From Euborellia annulipes (taxonomy: Eukaryota > Arthropoda > Insecta > Dermaptera > Anisolabididae): DNA of 64,000 nt. Shown in pieces: positions 57,901 through 63,041 of this stretch. Location: the NCBI GenBank assembly GCA_023213315.1, contig JAKCPI010000513.1, positions 30,194 to 94,193 on the forward strand. Direction: 5' to 3'. Numbering within the stretch: position 1 is the stretch's first letter; every line of letters starts with the position of its first letter. Made by a program: the position numbers and the translations under genes. Under the pieces are notes generated by a model. That model was not told the origin of the DNA. It did not search any database and saw nothing but the letters and a program-made list of their open reading frames with translations.

Positions 57901-59867
57901 TAAATTTTATTTTTATTTAAGGAAAAATAAGGAATAAAAACAAAAAGAATTCCTGGAACTAAAGACACGCACCATACCCGTTTCCCTTTTCGGGCTCTAA
58001 GGCACTTTATAGGTATTTATTTTTGGAGTGGGATGCTCTTAATATATTTCCTTAAAAAATCTCGATGTAAATAATATATACAGAATAATAATTCCAAAAT
58101 GATATCAAATGCAATGATTTAAAAATAATTCAAAAAGAGAAATTATCAAATTTTTTATTAGAAGAGGAAAGTTTTTTTTTTTTAACACACACTTTTTTCT
58201 CATTCACACTCACACCCACACACCCATTCACACAGTCTTTTCGGCAACTTAGGCCATTTAAGACTTTGACGATAACCGTTATTATTTATAATATCTATTG
58301 GGTCCAGGCATTTTTATTTAAGCCATTTGGTGTGCCAAATGGCTTAAATAAAATCATCGGACTGCCTGGGCTCCGAATCCGCACCTCTGGGTATAGAAGG
58401 TTAGCACGCTACCAACTACACCAAGCCCGAGGGCGAGAGGAAAGATAGAAACATTTTGAGAGATGATCTTTTTTTATTAATTTACCTAGTATTTATTTTT
58501 TTTTTACTTTCTCTTATGTAATTTTATTTTTTCCTTTTGGCCAGTGGCCTTTTTTTTATTTTAATCTTTTAAAAAATTCAATTATACTATTTATAATATT
58601 TTATTATGTAATTTAAATAAATAAATTATTCATCATATTCATTTATACGCTAACTGGACCCTATGTCATTTGTATGCATTATAACTTATAAAATATGAAT
58701 ACCAATCAATTGTAATAAATAGGAACGGGGTCTAAATAGCCACTGATGCCGAAAAAAGACCTTAAACAAATTTAAAAAAAATAGTCACCAAGATTTTTAT
58801 TCCTTAACAAGTCAAAGTAGGGCTGAATCTCTGGATGGGTAGCCAAGAAGATCATGGCTGTGGATCTCCAGTCGGATTGAAAGCTTTCGATACAAATTAA
58901 TTCATATATCCAAATTCAAAACAAATTGAACTAAAAAATGTCTAAAAAGTAAAAATCCATCCTTGATTTATAACAAATTGTTTAGTCAGGACAAGTTATT
59001 ACAGGATAAGGATGAGTCCTAATTTTTTCTTTTAGTTTATTTTTTTACCAATTTGTACCGACTGTTGATGTTTGTTTTAGAAAAGACAATCATAATAATA
59101 TCAATAGTATTTCAAAAATTATCTGTTTTCAGGAAATTATTTCTTTAAGATATCCAGAAGAAGAGGCGATGATAATATAAAACTTTTAATAAATAGACCT
59201 TCTTTTACTAACCCACGACTTCCTGGATTCATCATCTCTGACTCTGGTCAGAAGAAAGTGGGGTTTAAAGATCTCTTCGATAACAATAAATTAATTAAAT
59301 TGTAAATTTATATCATTGCTAAATAATTATTCAACCTTTCCTTACAGTTTCCTGATGTAAGGAAGTAAAATTCCCCCTTTCGGATTAACTAGAATATGGG
59401 CTTTGATGAACAAGTGCCCCATATGATAGATACTCTTTGAAATGTAAATTGTATTTCCTTAATTCTAAATTAATGATTTCGTATTTATGACTGAGGCAAA
59501 AACAAAACCCAAATGCTTTTGATACGATTAGTATATTTCTATCCTCGTCAGAAGAGAAAGATTCCTGATTTGAGGACTTTTTTTTGTTGAGAAAGGAGGT
59601 GGGATGTTTTTTTTTATGAGAATTTACCTGTTGCTGGACCGCTGAGACCACGGTGACCCCCTGCTGAACCATGGCCTCGTGAGACTGTTGTTGTTGTTGT
59701 TGTTGTCCGTTCTGCTGCGTTGTCATCTGCACCTGAACCTGTCCTTGCTGTTGTTGTTGAGCATTAGCTGATTGTTGCTGTTGCGATTGTTGTTGCTGAT
59801 TCTGCGCATTTTGTTGTTGTTGCTGTTGTTGATGGTCCACGCCATTTTGTTTTTGCGTATCTGCCAT
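21183..59867 (-). CDS. ph: polyhomeotic (PRC1 subunit), complete gene, 19 coding exons
   Basis: Encodes a nuclear Polycomb-group protein of PRC1, which keeps developmental genes silent and clusters chromatin through SAM-domain polymerisation. I joined 19 exons by GT-AG boundaries: 59628-59867, 45182-45323, 43412-43500, 40802-41002, 39508-39636, 39115-39202, 37533-37687, 33413-33655, 29918-30143, 27931-28313, 27679-27860, 26907-27163, 25648-25976, 24631-24691, 24368-24523, 24109-24213, 23787-24022, 23430-23705, 21183-21386. All phases agree and the sum is 3702 bases (1233 aa plus stop). Seen in the protein: Q-rich and A-rich tracts over most of residues 1-890; HD1 at about 939-966 (PPKAMVKPQVLTHVIEG); FCS zinc finger with Cys 1010, 1013, 1028 and 1032; SAM domain from about 1165 to 1229 (KWTVAEVCDFIRQLPGC). 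The start ATG follows an in-frame stop at 59949-59951. Only one ph copy is present, unlike the Drosophila tandem pair. Extra small or alternative exons cannot be excluded. Confidence 0.94.
21450..21962. mobile_element. hAT-like element in ph last intron
   Basis: Ends TAGTGCCTTTTAAACTTT and CTTTAAGAAGCACTG; perfect 8-bp duplication GTATAGGG (21442-21449, 21963-21970). About 510 bases without a transposase frame; sits 64 bases from the SAM exon. Confidence 0.85.
22200..22385. mobile_element. diverged TA-type MITE
   Basis: ACAGTGAGTGTCAATATTAA and CACATGTGATTATTTTATTG on the left, TTAAATAATCACATG and TTTTAATATTGATTGACC on the right. Confidence 0.55.
22741..22994. mobile_element. foldback element with strong cassette
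   Basis: Arms read GGAAGATGATGAGCAGGAGC and its complement. Plus strand 22905-22937: CTGATGA, T, GGGAGAA, loop TAATG, TTTTCCC, GAAAGG, a 7-bp hairpin. The other arm (22811-22845, minus) has ATGATGA, T, GGGAGAA..TTTTGCC, GAAACGTC. Confidence 0.75.
23430..23705 (-). CDS. ph: ph exon 18 (linker to SAM)
   Basis: 92 codons, phase 0 at both ends. Acidic and S/T/N/A/G-rich (NEDSGGNHRPGVDDPNTDTN, then GSAQANAANGNQSTTP), the unstructured linker before SAM; its last residues NPTKWT are the first residues of the SAM domain. The acceptor is TTCTTAG|AATGAA and the donor GGACG|GTAATA. Confidence 0.95.
23787..24022 (-). CDS. ph: ph exon 17 (FCS zinc finger)
   Basis: Phase 1 in, phase 0 out. Contains KCEYCGKQLSNKFKKNK followed by RFCSVTCAKQFN. 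The four cysteines, residues 1010, 1013, 1028 and 1032, form the FCS-type finger of Ph and related PcG proteins, which binds nucleic acid without strong sequence preference. The exon ends AAEKDWSKHKEW. The acceptor is TTTTTTAG|AGAAAA and the donor GAATGG|GTAAGG. Confidence 0.97.
24109..24213 (-). CDS. ph: ph exon 16 (end of HD1)
   Basis: Phase 1 at both ends. Completes HD1 with ASEPFAVNRSSLLND and continues LSPKGHGISDKENLDHDEPP. The acceptor is TTTTTAG|CTTCTG and the donor CCAA|GTAAGT. Confidence 0.95.
24368..24523 (-). CDS. ph: ph exon 15 (charged linker and HD1)
   Basis: Phase 1 at both ends. A K/E-rich stretch is followed by HD1: PPKAMVKPQVLTHVIEGYVI then QE, at about residues 939-960. 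HD1 is one of the two homology domains shared by fly and vertebrate Ph proteins. The acceptor is TCCACAG|AATCCC and the donor AGAAG|GTATTT. Confidence 0.96.
24631..24691 (-). CDS. ph: ph exon 14 (short)
   Basis: Only 61 bases, phase 0 in, phase 1 out. Encodes TSKSIEDSSPRPEPMDTQEE. The acceptor is ATTTTAG|ACTTCA and the donor GAAGAAA|GTAATA. The peptide carries the acidic, proline-rich PEPMDT linker that precedes HD1. Confidence 0.88.
24829..25016. mobile_element. foldback element with cassette
   Basis: Arms of about 72 bases (GAAAAATACACCAGCGGTTG and complement). Plus strand 24921-24959: CTGAAGG, T, GGATTG, loop, CAATCC, GAAATAT; the hairpin has six perfect pairs. Confidence 0.72.
25320..25470. 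repeat. foldback remnant
   Basis: Related in style to 545-878 (GGTGAATAATATTATTGAGA, GATGTTGATAAATAATAATA, CAACATCCTCCCCAATAAG), with short imperfect arms. No clear cassette. Confidence 0.4.
25648..25976 (-). CDS. ph: ph exon 13
   Basis: Phase 1 in, phase 0 out. A Q/M/P/T-rich segment: MATMQQQQGAPGQQILQAGA, later MTEIQQQAMMQTLPTQHQNI and a T-rich end HHHAAGTQTLKDDT. The acceptor is TCTCTAG|GCATGG and the donor GACACG|GTAAAA. Confidence 0.92.
26907..27163 (-). CDS. ph: ph exon 12
   Basis: Phase 2 in, phase 1 out. Encodes MLMSPQQMPQQQGLPGQTMA, later VQVQAAGQTIIKQHQITMQA and VQGKPIIG. The acceptor is TTTTTAAG|GATGCT and the donor CATTG|GTAAAT. The leading ATG is internal. Confidence 0.92.
27679..27860 (-). 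CDS. ph: ph exon 11
   Basis: Phase 0 in, phase 2 out. Encodes AKIRQKPSMQRTSPAPNN, an alanine run, then NQTKPQNLPPGSPQAHPQQI. The acceptor is ATTTTAG|GCCAAA and the donor ATTAG|GTAAAT. Confidence 0.92.
27931..28313 (-). CDS. ph: ph exon 10 (A- and G-rich)
   Basis: Largest coding exon, phase 1 in, phase 0 out. Contains an alanine run after SASAS, a glycine-rich stretch, then PRQSLDTINTNIQPKVSG and a conserved-looking LSNILPSAPQGIRPASSVST, and ends with a Q run. The acceptor is ATCTAG|GCCAAC and the donor ACTCAG|GTAAGA. Confidence 0.92.
28541..28768. mobile_element. foldback element with cassette
   Basis: Short ends TTGGGTATAGGAGACTT and AAGTTTCCTATACCCAA. Minus strand 28607-28640: CTGAGGA, A, GGTTGT, loop GATTT, GCGACC, GAAACGTC; the 6-bp stem uses two G-U pairs. 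Confidence 0.72.
28968..29273. mobile_element. hAT-like element, inverted copy of 7354-7713 family
   Basis: Ends CATGGGAGTACCCAGCGAGG and CCTGGGTACGCCCTTG; perfect 8-bp duplication AGCCCTAA (28960-28967, 29274-29281). Confidence 0.87.
29290..29475. repeat. hAT-like 3' fragment, CAGGGCCGG family
   Basis: TCTGCCGCCCGGGGCACATG and CTAGATCCGGCCCTG near 29415-29474; no left end found. Confidence 0.5.
29918..30143 (-). CDS. ph: ph exon 9
   Basis: Phase 0 in, phase 1 out. Encodes YTPCPGGRAVQQTSQT, then MQFSPWQFSQGIAWTTPGNI and later TLLTAPNSIFIRGQQ and PGMFIQSPPPQLQSHN. The tryptophan-containing block and the IFIRG/MFIQSP block are characteristic of Ph. The acceptor is CCATAG|TATACC and the donor AATT|GTGAGT. 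Confidence 0.93.
30565..30808. mobile_element. TA-flanked foldback with poly-G run
   Basis: TACAGTCGGCGCCACAAGTG on the left and CACTTGTGGCACTTACTGTA on the right. Inner arms GAGGAGCCTTGAGCTTAG and CTAAGCTCAAGGCTCCTC. A G-run of more than 25 bases occupies 30748-30775. Ends resemble those of the Tc1 element at 5573. Confidence 0.6.
31700..31920. repeat. imperfect hairpin
   Basis: Left GTTGCATAAAGATAGACAAC with ACGTTTTCGATTCGATTTTC; right GAAAATGAATCGAAAACGC with TTTTGGGTTGTCTAC. About 200 bases with a loop in the middle. Confidence 0.5.
32474..32752. mobile_element. foldback element with covarying cassettes
   Basis: Arms CAGATTTATTGGCGATTGAA and the complement. Minus 32501-32530: CTGATGA, T, GGTAT, loop TCT, ATACC, GAAACTGTT. 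Plus 32696-32726: CTGTAGA, T, GGC..GCC, GAAACTGTT. The third pair of the stem changes from T-A to C-G between the two. Confidence 0.78.
33413..33655 (-). CDS. ph: ph exon 8 (Q9-A15 tract)
   Basis: 81 codons, phase 0 at both ends. Begins GSKSHSQHPQLQGP, then nine glutamines and fifteen alanines, then a G/S-rich linker and LVTTQAPSGAVLGPNQAQFI. The acceptor is CGAACAG|GGCTCG, with a weak upstream pyrimidine tract; the donor is ATCCAA|GTGAGT. The open frame upstream of the acceptor is intron read-through. Confidence 0.82.
34268..35021. mobile_element. foldback element broken by hAT-like insertions
   Basis: Ends AGGATGTATGTAG and CTACATACATCC; inner arms AATGCTTTCACCAATCAGCT and its relatives near 34745-34790. 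Degenerate cassettes: CTGAAGATGGTACATAATG at 34719 and the inverse near 34331-34365. G-rich hAT-type material fills 34369-34712 (CAGTGGCGTCATTTCG at 34445 and TGACGCCGCTG) and a second hAT-type element is at 34810-35007. Confidence 0.6.
34810..35007. mobile_element. hAT-like element, CAGGGCCGG family
   Basis: Ends CAGGGCCGGAACTA and TAGATCCGGCCCTG; perfect 8-bp duplication CTACATAC (34802-34809, 35008-35015). Confidence 0.88.
35521..36060. repeat. inverted pair of tRNA-like SINE heads
   Basis: Plus strand 35979-36051 has an A-box-like GTGGTTTAGTGGTAGAGCAT and B-box-like GGTTCTACTCC. Minus strand 35521-35570 has the matching GGTCTAGTGGTAGAGCATGC but a damaged B region. Neither has pairing acceptor ends, so they are SINE heads rather than tRNA genes. 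Confidence 0.5.
36233..36614. mobile_element. hAT-like element, CAGGGGCGC family, second copy
   Basis: Ends CAGGGGCGCGGAACGAA and AGTTCCGGCGCCTATG; flanks AAACTTAC and AACTTTAC (6/8). Interior matches 9974-10356. Confidence 0.82.
37533..37687 (-). CDS. ph: ph exon 7
   Basis: Phase 1 in, phase 0 out. Encodes PMLCPASFPSYATIPTTTNQ then TLVISQLGVINQPNILPAHS and a short TAGGKATDMHK end. The acceptor CTTAAG|ATCCAA is weak in pyrimidines and the donor AAG|GTTTAT is non-optimal, but both phases fit the neighbours. Confidence 0.85.
38072..38290 (+). repeat. tRNA-derived SINE
   Basis: Head with A-box-like AAGTGGTTAAGCCGGCTAAG and a perfect B-box GGTTCGAATCC, then an unrelated body (CGAAGTCTTCTCTTAAGGTA) and a short ATCC-type tail at 38281-38292. 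Confidence 0.65.
38496..38645 (-). repeat. SINE tail fragment
   Basis: T-run, CCCATTCACACCGTC, TTTTCGGCAACTTAGGCCAT and GAGGTCCAGGCTTTTTATTT; same family as 55262 and 58172, head missing. Confidence 0.6.
39115..39202 (-). CDS. ph: ph exon 6
   Basis: Phase 0 in, phase 1 out. Encodes VITAGKPFQPNQIPQQMITA and QKSVLQGQA. Joined to exon 5 it gives SSIHVITAGKPFQ, a recognisable Ph block. The acceptor is TTAACAG|GTTATA and the donor GCAA|GTAAGT. Confidence 0.92.
39508..39636 (-). CDS. ph: ph exon 5
   Basis: 43 codons, phase 0 at both ends. The peptide includes PAYLQQLYNTQGQLLMPSNL and LHPAGMNPSSIH, a block that resembles the conserved central part of arthropod Polyhomeotic proteins. The acceptor is TTTTAG|GTGCAG and the donor TTCAT|GTATGT. 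Confidence 0.92.
39763..40260. mobile_element. MITE end followed by foldback with cassette
   Basis: CAGTGAGGGTCACAATTAAG at 39763 is a TA-type MITE end. The foldback 39909-40200 has arms GTTTAATAGGAAAGAGGATG and the complement. Plus 40097-40131: CTGAAAA, T, GGCAGGG, loop, CCCAGCC, GAAACGTC; six pairs around one A-A mismatch. Confidence 0.68.
40802..41002 (-). CDS. ph: ph exon 4 (poly-Q)
   Basis: 67 codons, phase 0 at both ends. Begins VSVSLQSQAIAPMQT, then long glutamine runs and MHQPMPAPTPQPTIQHGQMQQ. The acceptor is GACCAG|GTCTCT and the donor CAACAG|GTACTT. Confidence 0.88.
41546..41748. mobile_element. foldback element
   Basis: Arms AGGATAGGTGAAAGGAGAAG and the complement, with a third copy of the inner arm (GAAATATAATTGGCTGCGGA). 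The junction holds GTTGACGTTTCGATCATGAT, a collapsed cassette. Confidence 0.65.
41849..42113. mobile_element. hAT-like element, CAAGGGCGGATC family
   Basis: Ends CAAGGGCGGATCCAGAGG and CTTGTATCCGCCCTTG; flanks CATTAAAC and CATGAAAC (7/8). Contains TCTGGTGTGACTCGTCGCAC near the left end. Second copy 56304-56540. Confidence 0.84.
42664..42860. mobile_element. Harbinger-like GGTGTGCGTT element, third copy
   Basis: Begins GACTGAACGCACACCAAATG after TTA; contains CCAAGAGCAAAACGTTTTGC and CTAATCGGTGTGCGTTGGCA. The right end is lost. Confidence 0.5.
43412..43500 (-). CDS. ph: ph exon 3
   Basis: Enters at phase 1 and leaves at phase 0. The peptide reads QQNQGVTVVSGAHPTGTPG and then a Q-rich end. 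The acceptor is TTTTTTAG|GTCAAC and the donor CAACAG|GTAATT. The shared GVTVVS string supports joining to exons 1 and 2. Confidence 0.88.
44321..44516. mobile_element. near-perfect foldback with cassette
   Basis: Arms from ATCAGGAATGAAAGAAGAAA to the complement, with AACAGCTGACGTTTCGGCTT next to the loop. Minus 44383-44414: CCGAGGA, T, GGCTTT, loop GACC, AAAGCC, GAAACGTC; six perfect pairs. Confidence 0.78.
44640..44735. repeat. half foldback with cassette
   Basis: Minus 44690-44721: TTGATGA, T, GGTTCT, loop ATTC, AGAACC, AAAACGTC; six perfect pairs, with one changed base on each side of the hairpin. Confidence 0.55.
45182..45323 (-). CDS. ph: ph exon 2
   Basis: Residues 81 to 128 (last codon split after one base). 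The acceptor is TTATAG|TCAGTA and the donor CCAG|GTAAGA. The peptide carries three copies of a V-A-V-V-S-like motif separated by Q/H/P-rich linkers, matching the ends of exons 1 and 3. No in-frame ATG is needed; the frame runs straight from exon 1. Confidence 0.88.
47561..48200. mobile_element. foldback element with nested palindrome
   Basis: Left arm includes AATCGCCGACGTTTCC and right arm GGAAACGTCGGCGATT-like CCGAAACGTCGGCGATTG. Minus 47631-47663: CTGGGAA, G, GACGC, loop GATTT, GCGTC, GGAAACGTC. A separate palindrome (47915-48178; GGACCGTTTATTTTGAAAGT and complement) interrupts the right side. Confidence 0.65.
49500..50370. repeat. SINE cluster with tRNA-Ser-like heads
   Basis: Tails at 49540-49620 and 49650-49770; a minus-strand head at about 49998-50090 (TTGGCCGAGAGGTTAGAGGT and GAGTTCAGATCCC) and a plus-strand head at 50262-50345 (CCGTGGCCGAGAAGTTTAAG, then GGGTCGGATCCCAGGCAGTC). 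The two heads face each other across about 170 bases. Confidence 0.55.
51020..51209. mobile_element. hAT-like element, CAGGGGTCGGCAAC ends
   Basis: Ends CAGGGGTCGGCAACCTT and AAGTTGCCAACCCCTG; perfect 8-bp duplication AGCTATCT (51012-51019, 51210-51217). Confidence 0.88.
51598..52757. mobile_element. larger hAT-like element with a nested one
   Basis: Ends CAGGGATGGGCAAGTTAC and ACCCCACCCTG; perfect 8-bp duplication ATTCCATC (51590-51597, 52758-52765). Subterminal repeats of GTAACGAGATACAAAATACC occur at both ends. A second element (51810-52143) lies inside. No intact transposase. Confidence 0.85.
51810..52143. mobile_element. nested hAT-like element, TAGAGCCCTGCACGGG ends
   Basis: Ends TAGAGCCCTGCACGGG and CCCGTGCAAGGCTCTA; perfect 8-bp duplication TCTGGAAC (51802-51809, 52144-52151). 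Inside, CGGGCGGG-type units repeat many times, an unusually G+C-rich patch for this window. Confidence 0.87.
54231..54356. mobile_element. short hAT-like element, CAGTGGTTCCCAACC ends
   Basis: Ends CAGTGGTTCCCAACC and GGTTGGGAACCGCTG; flanks ATCTAAAG and ATCTAGAG (7/8). Only 126 bases. Confidence 0.85.
55262..55520 (-). repeat. tRNA-derived SINE, full length
   Basis: Reading the minus strand: a tRNA-like head (GGCTTGGTGTAGGGGTTAGC, then GAGTTCGGACCCC), a body with ATTTGGATACCAAATAGCTT and GGCCTGAGTTGCCAAAAAGA, and a 3' A-run. The plus strand shows this as a T-run at 55267. Confidence 0.72.
56304..56540. mobile_element. hAT-like element, CAAGGGCGGATC family, second copy
   Basis: Ends CAAGAGCAAATCCAAG and CTTGTATCCGCCCTTG; flanks GTTAGATT and GTTGGATT (7/8). 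Shares TCTGGTGTGACT and GCACAGCA with 41849-42113. Confidence 0.8.
58172..58437 (-). repeat. tRNA-derived SINE, second full copy
   Basis: Same architecture as 55262-55520: minus-strand head CGGGCTTGGTGTAGTTGGTA and B-box region with CGGAGCCCAGGCAGTCC, body AAGTCTTAAATGGCCTAAGT, A-run at the left edge. Confidence 0.72.
59628..59867 (-). CDS. ph: ph exon 1 (start codon, poly-Q)
   Basis: Residues 1-80. The ATG at 59865-59867 sits in a good context (AACATGG) and the frame is closed upstream by a TAG at 59949-59951, which fixes the start. The segment is mostly glutamine, broken by N, S and V, and ends with GVTVVSAVQQQ. The donor is CAG|GTAAAT, phase 0. It is followed by a 14.3-kb intron. Confidence 0.9.
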
Positions 59868-60050
59868 GTTGATGTTGTTGTTGGGAAAGGGAATTAGATT
59901 AGGAGGATAATTAGGGAAGAAAAGTGGGGATTCAATGTCGCAAGAGTTCTAAAGACTTTTGTGTTTCGTTTGCCTCCTCCTCCTCCTCCTCCACCGTTTC
60001 TCTTTTCTTTCTCTTTCTCTCTTACTCAGTCGCGTTCTTTTTTTTATAGT
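59868..60050 (-). promoter_or_regulatory. probable ph 5' leader and core promoter
   Basis: Directly upstream of the ph ATG. A TATA-like TATAAAA lies at 60042-60048 on the minus strand, followed by a purine-rich GAGAGAAAGAGAAAG stretch (60000-60025) that would lie at or just after the start site, and then a leader of about 150 bases. GAGA-type repeats are common in Polycomb-regulated promoters, but no start site can be proved from sequence. A further upstream non-coding exon is possible (CAG|GTAGTT on the minus strand near 60117). Confidence 0.35.
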
Positions 60051-60568
60051 CTGAGTTGGTAGGGTGGACTAGATTTTGGACCGGAGTGTAGCGTAGAAGT
60101 CGAGTTGCCGAAAACTACCTGCTGGCCAAACCAGAGAAAGAGACGAAAAACAAGATTAGATATATACCTAAGAAATTCAAAACCTACATATTAATTAGAA
60201 AAAAAAATTTTAAATATCCACAGCATATAGAAACTTCTTTAAATTTATTCGAAGCATCATGCATCCATCTTCTATTAAATAAAAAATTAAGCTCTATCTA
60301 CAAAAGACTAAAATAAAAAAATACGAGTAGTTTTCAAGTACAAAAAAAAAAAAAAAAATTGTTTTTATTTAAAAATAGTTTTAAAAGTTTATATATTTTG
60401 CATCTGCGAAAGAATATTCATAAAGATATTAGCCTACAATTTTCAAATTTTTTCTAATTACAGTTTTGAATTTTTTTTTTCCCGGTAAGCCTTTCTGGGT
60501 CATTTAGACTCCATCCTTATTTTTCAATATTAAAGTCAATATAATTTAGAAATATTTCGTCTCTCGGA

Positions 60569-60805
60569 CAGCGACGTCATTTCAAATTTTGTTTGGGGGA
60601 GGCAAAAATCTTTTTTTACTTCCTGTGCTTCTTAATTTAGATATATATAAACATATATATCTCTATATTTTTATCAATACCATCTTCTATACTAATTTAT
60701 AAAGAGAGAGTGTGAGTTTGTAGGTAAGCTCAGAATTTACTATTTTCTTCCAAAACATTAGGGGACACATGCCCCCTGCCTCCCCCCCCCCAAATGACGA
60801 CTCTG
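60569..60805. mobile_element. hAT-like element, CAGCGACGTCATTT ends
   Basis: Ends CAGCGACGTCATTTCAAA and AAATGACGACTCTG; flanks CTCTCGGA and CACTCGGG (6/8). Inserted into a degraded tRNA-like SINE (CCCCTGATCCCCAGAACCGA on its right). Confidence 0.75.
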
Positions 60806-61089
60806 CACTCGGGACGGAAGCGAACCCCTGATCCCCAGAACCGAGGACTCTCTGCATGACCCAAGGGCTTCGCCTCTGAGTATAAAATAATTAACTTTTT
60901 TTTTTCTTTATTTCTCGGCTGTAGCTTGATGCCATTCAGCCCTTCTATTTTGTTTTTTACAAATATTGTAAAGTATATAATAATAAAAACTTAATATAGA
61001 ATAGACATTAGAAAAACATTTTAGCAAATAAAACAAAAATAGTACTTTTGGAAAATACTAGCAAATAGAAATATATGAATATAAATGAC

Positions 61090-61342
61090 CATGGGCGTAG
61101 CCAGACTTCTTGTTAGGGGGGGGCCAACCCCTCGTTAGGGCGAGAGGGGGGTTTGCAATTAATATATACATAGATTATTTATTATTTAAATTAAAAAAAA
61201 ATTAAATTAATGTAGTGGATTGGGGTGTTAAAAAAAAATTCCCAGTGGGAAAAATATATATTTGCTTGTTTTTTTTTTTTAATTTTCAGGGACCAGCCAG
61301 GGGGGGCAACGCCCCCCCTGCCTCCCCCTGGCTACGCCCATG
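61090..61342. mobile_element. hAT-like element, CATGGGCGTAGCCAG ends
   Basis: Ends CATGGGCGTAGCCAGACTT and CCTGGCTACGCCCATG; perfect 8-bp duplication TAAATGAC (61082-61089, 61343-61350). Confidence 0.88.
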
Positions 61343-61350
61343 TAAATGAC

Positions 61351-63000
61351 ACTTATAGAAAAAAACATGATAGAAAATTAATTAACTATTAAAAACAAAC
61401 CTTTTTGTTGATAAATAATTAAAAAAAAAAAATTGAATTTTAAATTAATTTAAAAAATTTTATGAAAATAGGCAAAAATGAAATGAAAGTGTGTGGGTAC
61501 TTTCCTCGAATTTATGAATTAAATTTTGATTAATAATAATACATGCATATAAACTTTATATAACATATATAACTTTATATTATAAAGAAAGATAAAAATT
61601 ACACTGGTCGTTATAACTTTTGTGATTTCTAAACATTCGTATGATAGCCACATCATCTCCCCATTATTTTTTCAAAACAGGTTGTAAAATAAGAATATAT
61701 TAAAATAATTAATTTTCACACTTATTAAGAGTAGAAAATGTATTTTAATTTTAGTATAATTAAAAAGAATAGGACAATTAAAAAACTCTCTTCGCGTTTT
61801 TTAAATTAGGAGTTTAATATTACATCCAATTTTAGAATAAAAAAAAAAGGGGATGGAAGAAGAAGGTAAATAATTCATGATGATAATTTAAATATAGGGT
61901 TATTTTCTACTTATAAATATATATCCGTGTAGTGGGAATATTTAATTAATAACGAATGATGCATATTTTTAATTTTTAAGAAATTATATGGTAATAAATT
62001 TAAAAAAATGTTTTCTAAATAGAGTAAATTACATATTAAATTATATTCATTCAAATGGTCAAAGATCATGGAAGAAAAAAAATTATCAAAGTCGAAATAT
62101 AGTCGAATAAGCATATGCTTAGAATAAATTAAAAAAATCTGGTGTGACTGGCGCACAGCACACAACTTTCCCTTACCCTTCGCTAAGAGAAAGTTGTGCA
62201 CCGTGCTATTCGCACCAGATCTTTCGTGTCGAGATAAATTTAGTTTTAGGGATTTAAAATTGGCTCTATGGATCGAAGAGTCGGAAAATGAATTTGAAAA
62301 ATCTGTACTACTACATTAGTAAGGCGTACTTCAAAACACTTTTAGGGCAAAATCGGAATATACATTTCAAAGAATAATCTAAAAAATAATTGATTTTTGA
62401 ATTTTAAAAAATTTTGGTAGAGAGAATTTTAAGAAAATCGAAAAAAAAAAAAAAAACTAAAAAAGGACATCAATAAAGTACTAGTACTTTTTGACCGATT
62501 TTGTTCAAAAGCTTATTTTGAATGTCCGGGAGGGTACCTAACTAATTTCAATCTGGTAACTCAATTCCTTCATGCTAAAAATTTACACACAGACTGACCA
62601 ATTTGCGGGACCCATTTCTTTGGACTTAGGGGACCTCAAAATATGTATATCCATCAAAATCTCGACATCGAATTTTTGATGATCGCAATACTTCCCTCTC
62701 TCTATATATTTCATATATAGGATAAGAGAAGGTAAAAATTTAAATGATGCTACAGAAGTGAATTTTGAATTAGATTACTTTGAGATAATAAATAATTTAG
62801 TAGGTAGTAGTAGTAGTATTATATTTTTTTGGTTTCCAACCGGTAAATTAAATAATTTAATAATAGATCATGAAATTATCAATTTCATTCAGCCTAATAA
62901 ACAGAAAGTAAGCTATTTTCTTTATAAAGATATAAAGATTTTCCCCTATCACTCTCTTGCCTTCCCCTACATCTCTCCCCCTCCCTACTGGAGTGGGAGG
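61351..63000. repeat. upstream region; hairpin and repeat copy
   Basis: No gene recognised. 62137-62220 is a free-standing hairpin (ATCTGGTGTGACTGGCGCAC and AACTTTC against the right arm). 62440-62740 is an inverted copy of the repeat at 11640-11940 (CTAGTACTTTTTGACCGATT, ATCAAAATCTCGACATCGAA). Confidence 0.5.
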
Positions 63001-63041
63001 AAATTTCTACCGCTCTAACAATGAGATCTTTTTATTTTTAG

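Larger units (their letters stand above)
45324..59627. other. ph intron 1 (14.3 kb)
   Basis: No internal coding exon recognised. It holds foldbacks (47561-48200, with another palindrome at 47915-48178), hAT-type elements (51020, 51598, 54231, 56304), SINEs (49500-50370, 55262, 58172), poly-T runs and microsatellite-like tracts. A cassette remnant lies at 51510-51545 (CCGAAACGTT with CTAAGATGA, poor hairpin). Confidence 0.6.
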
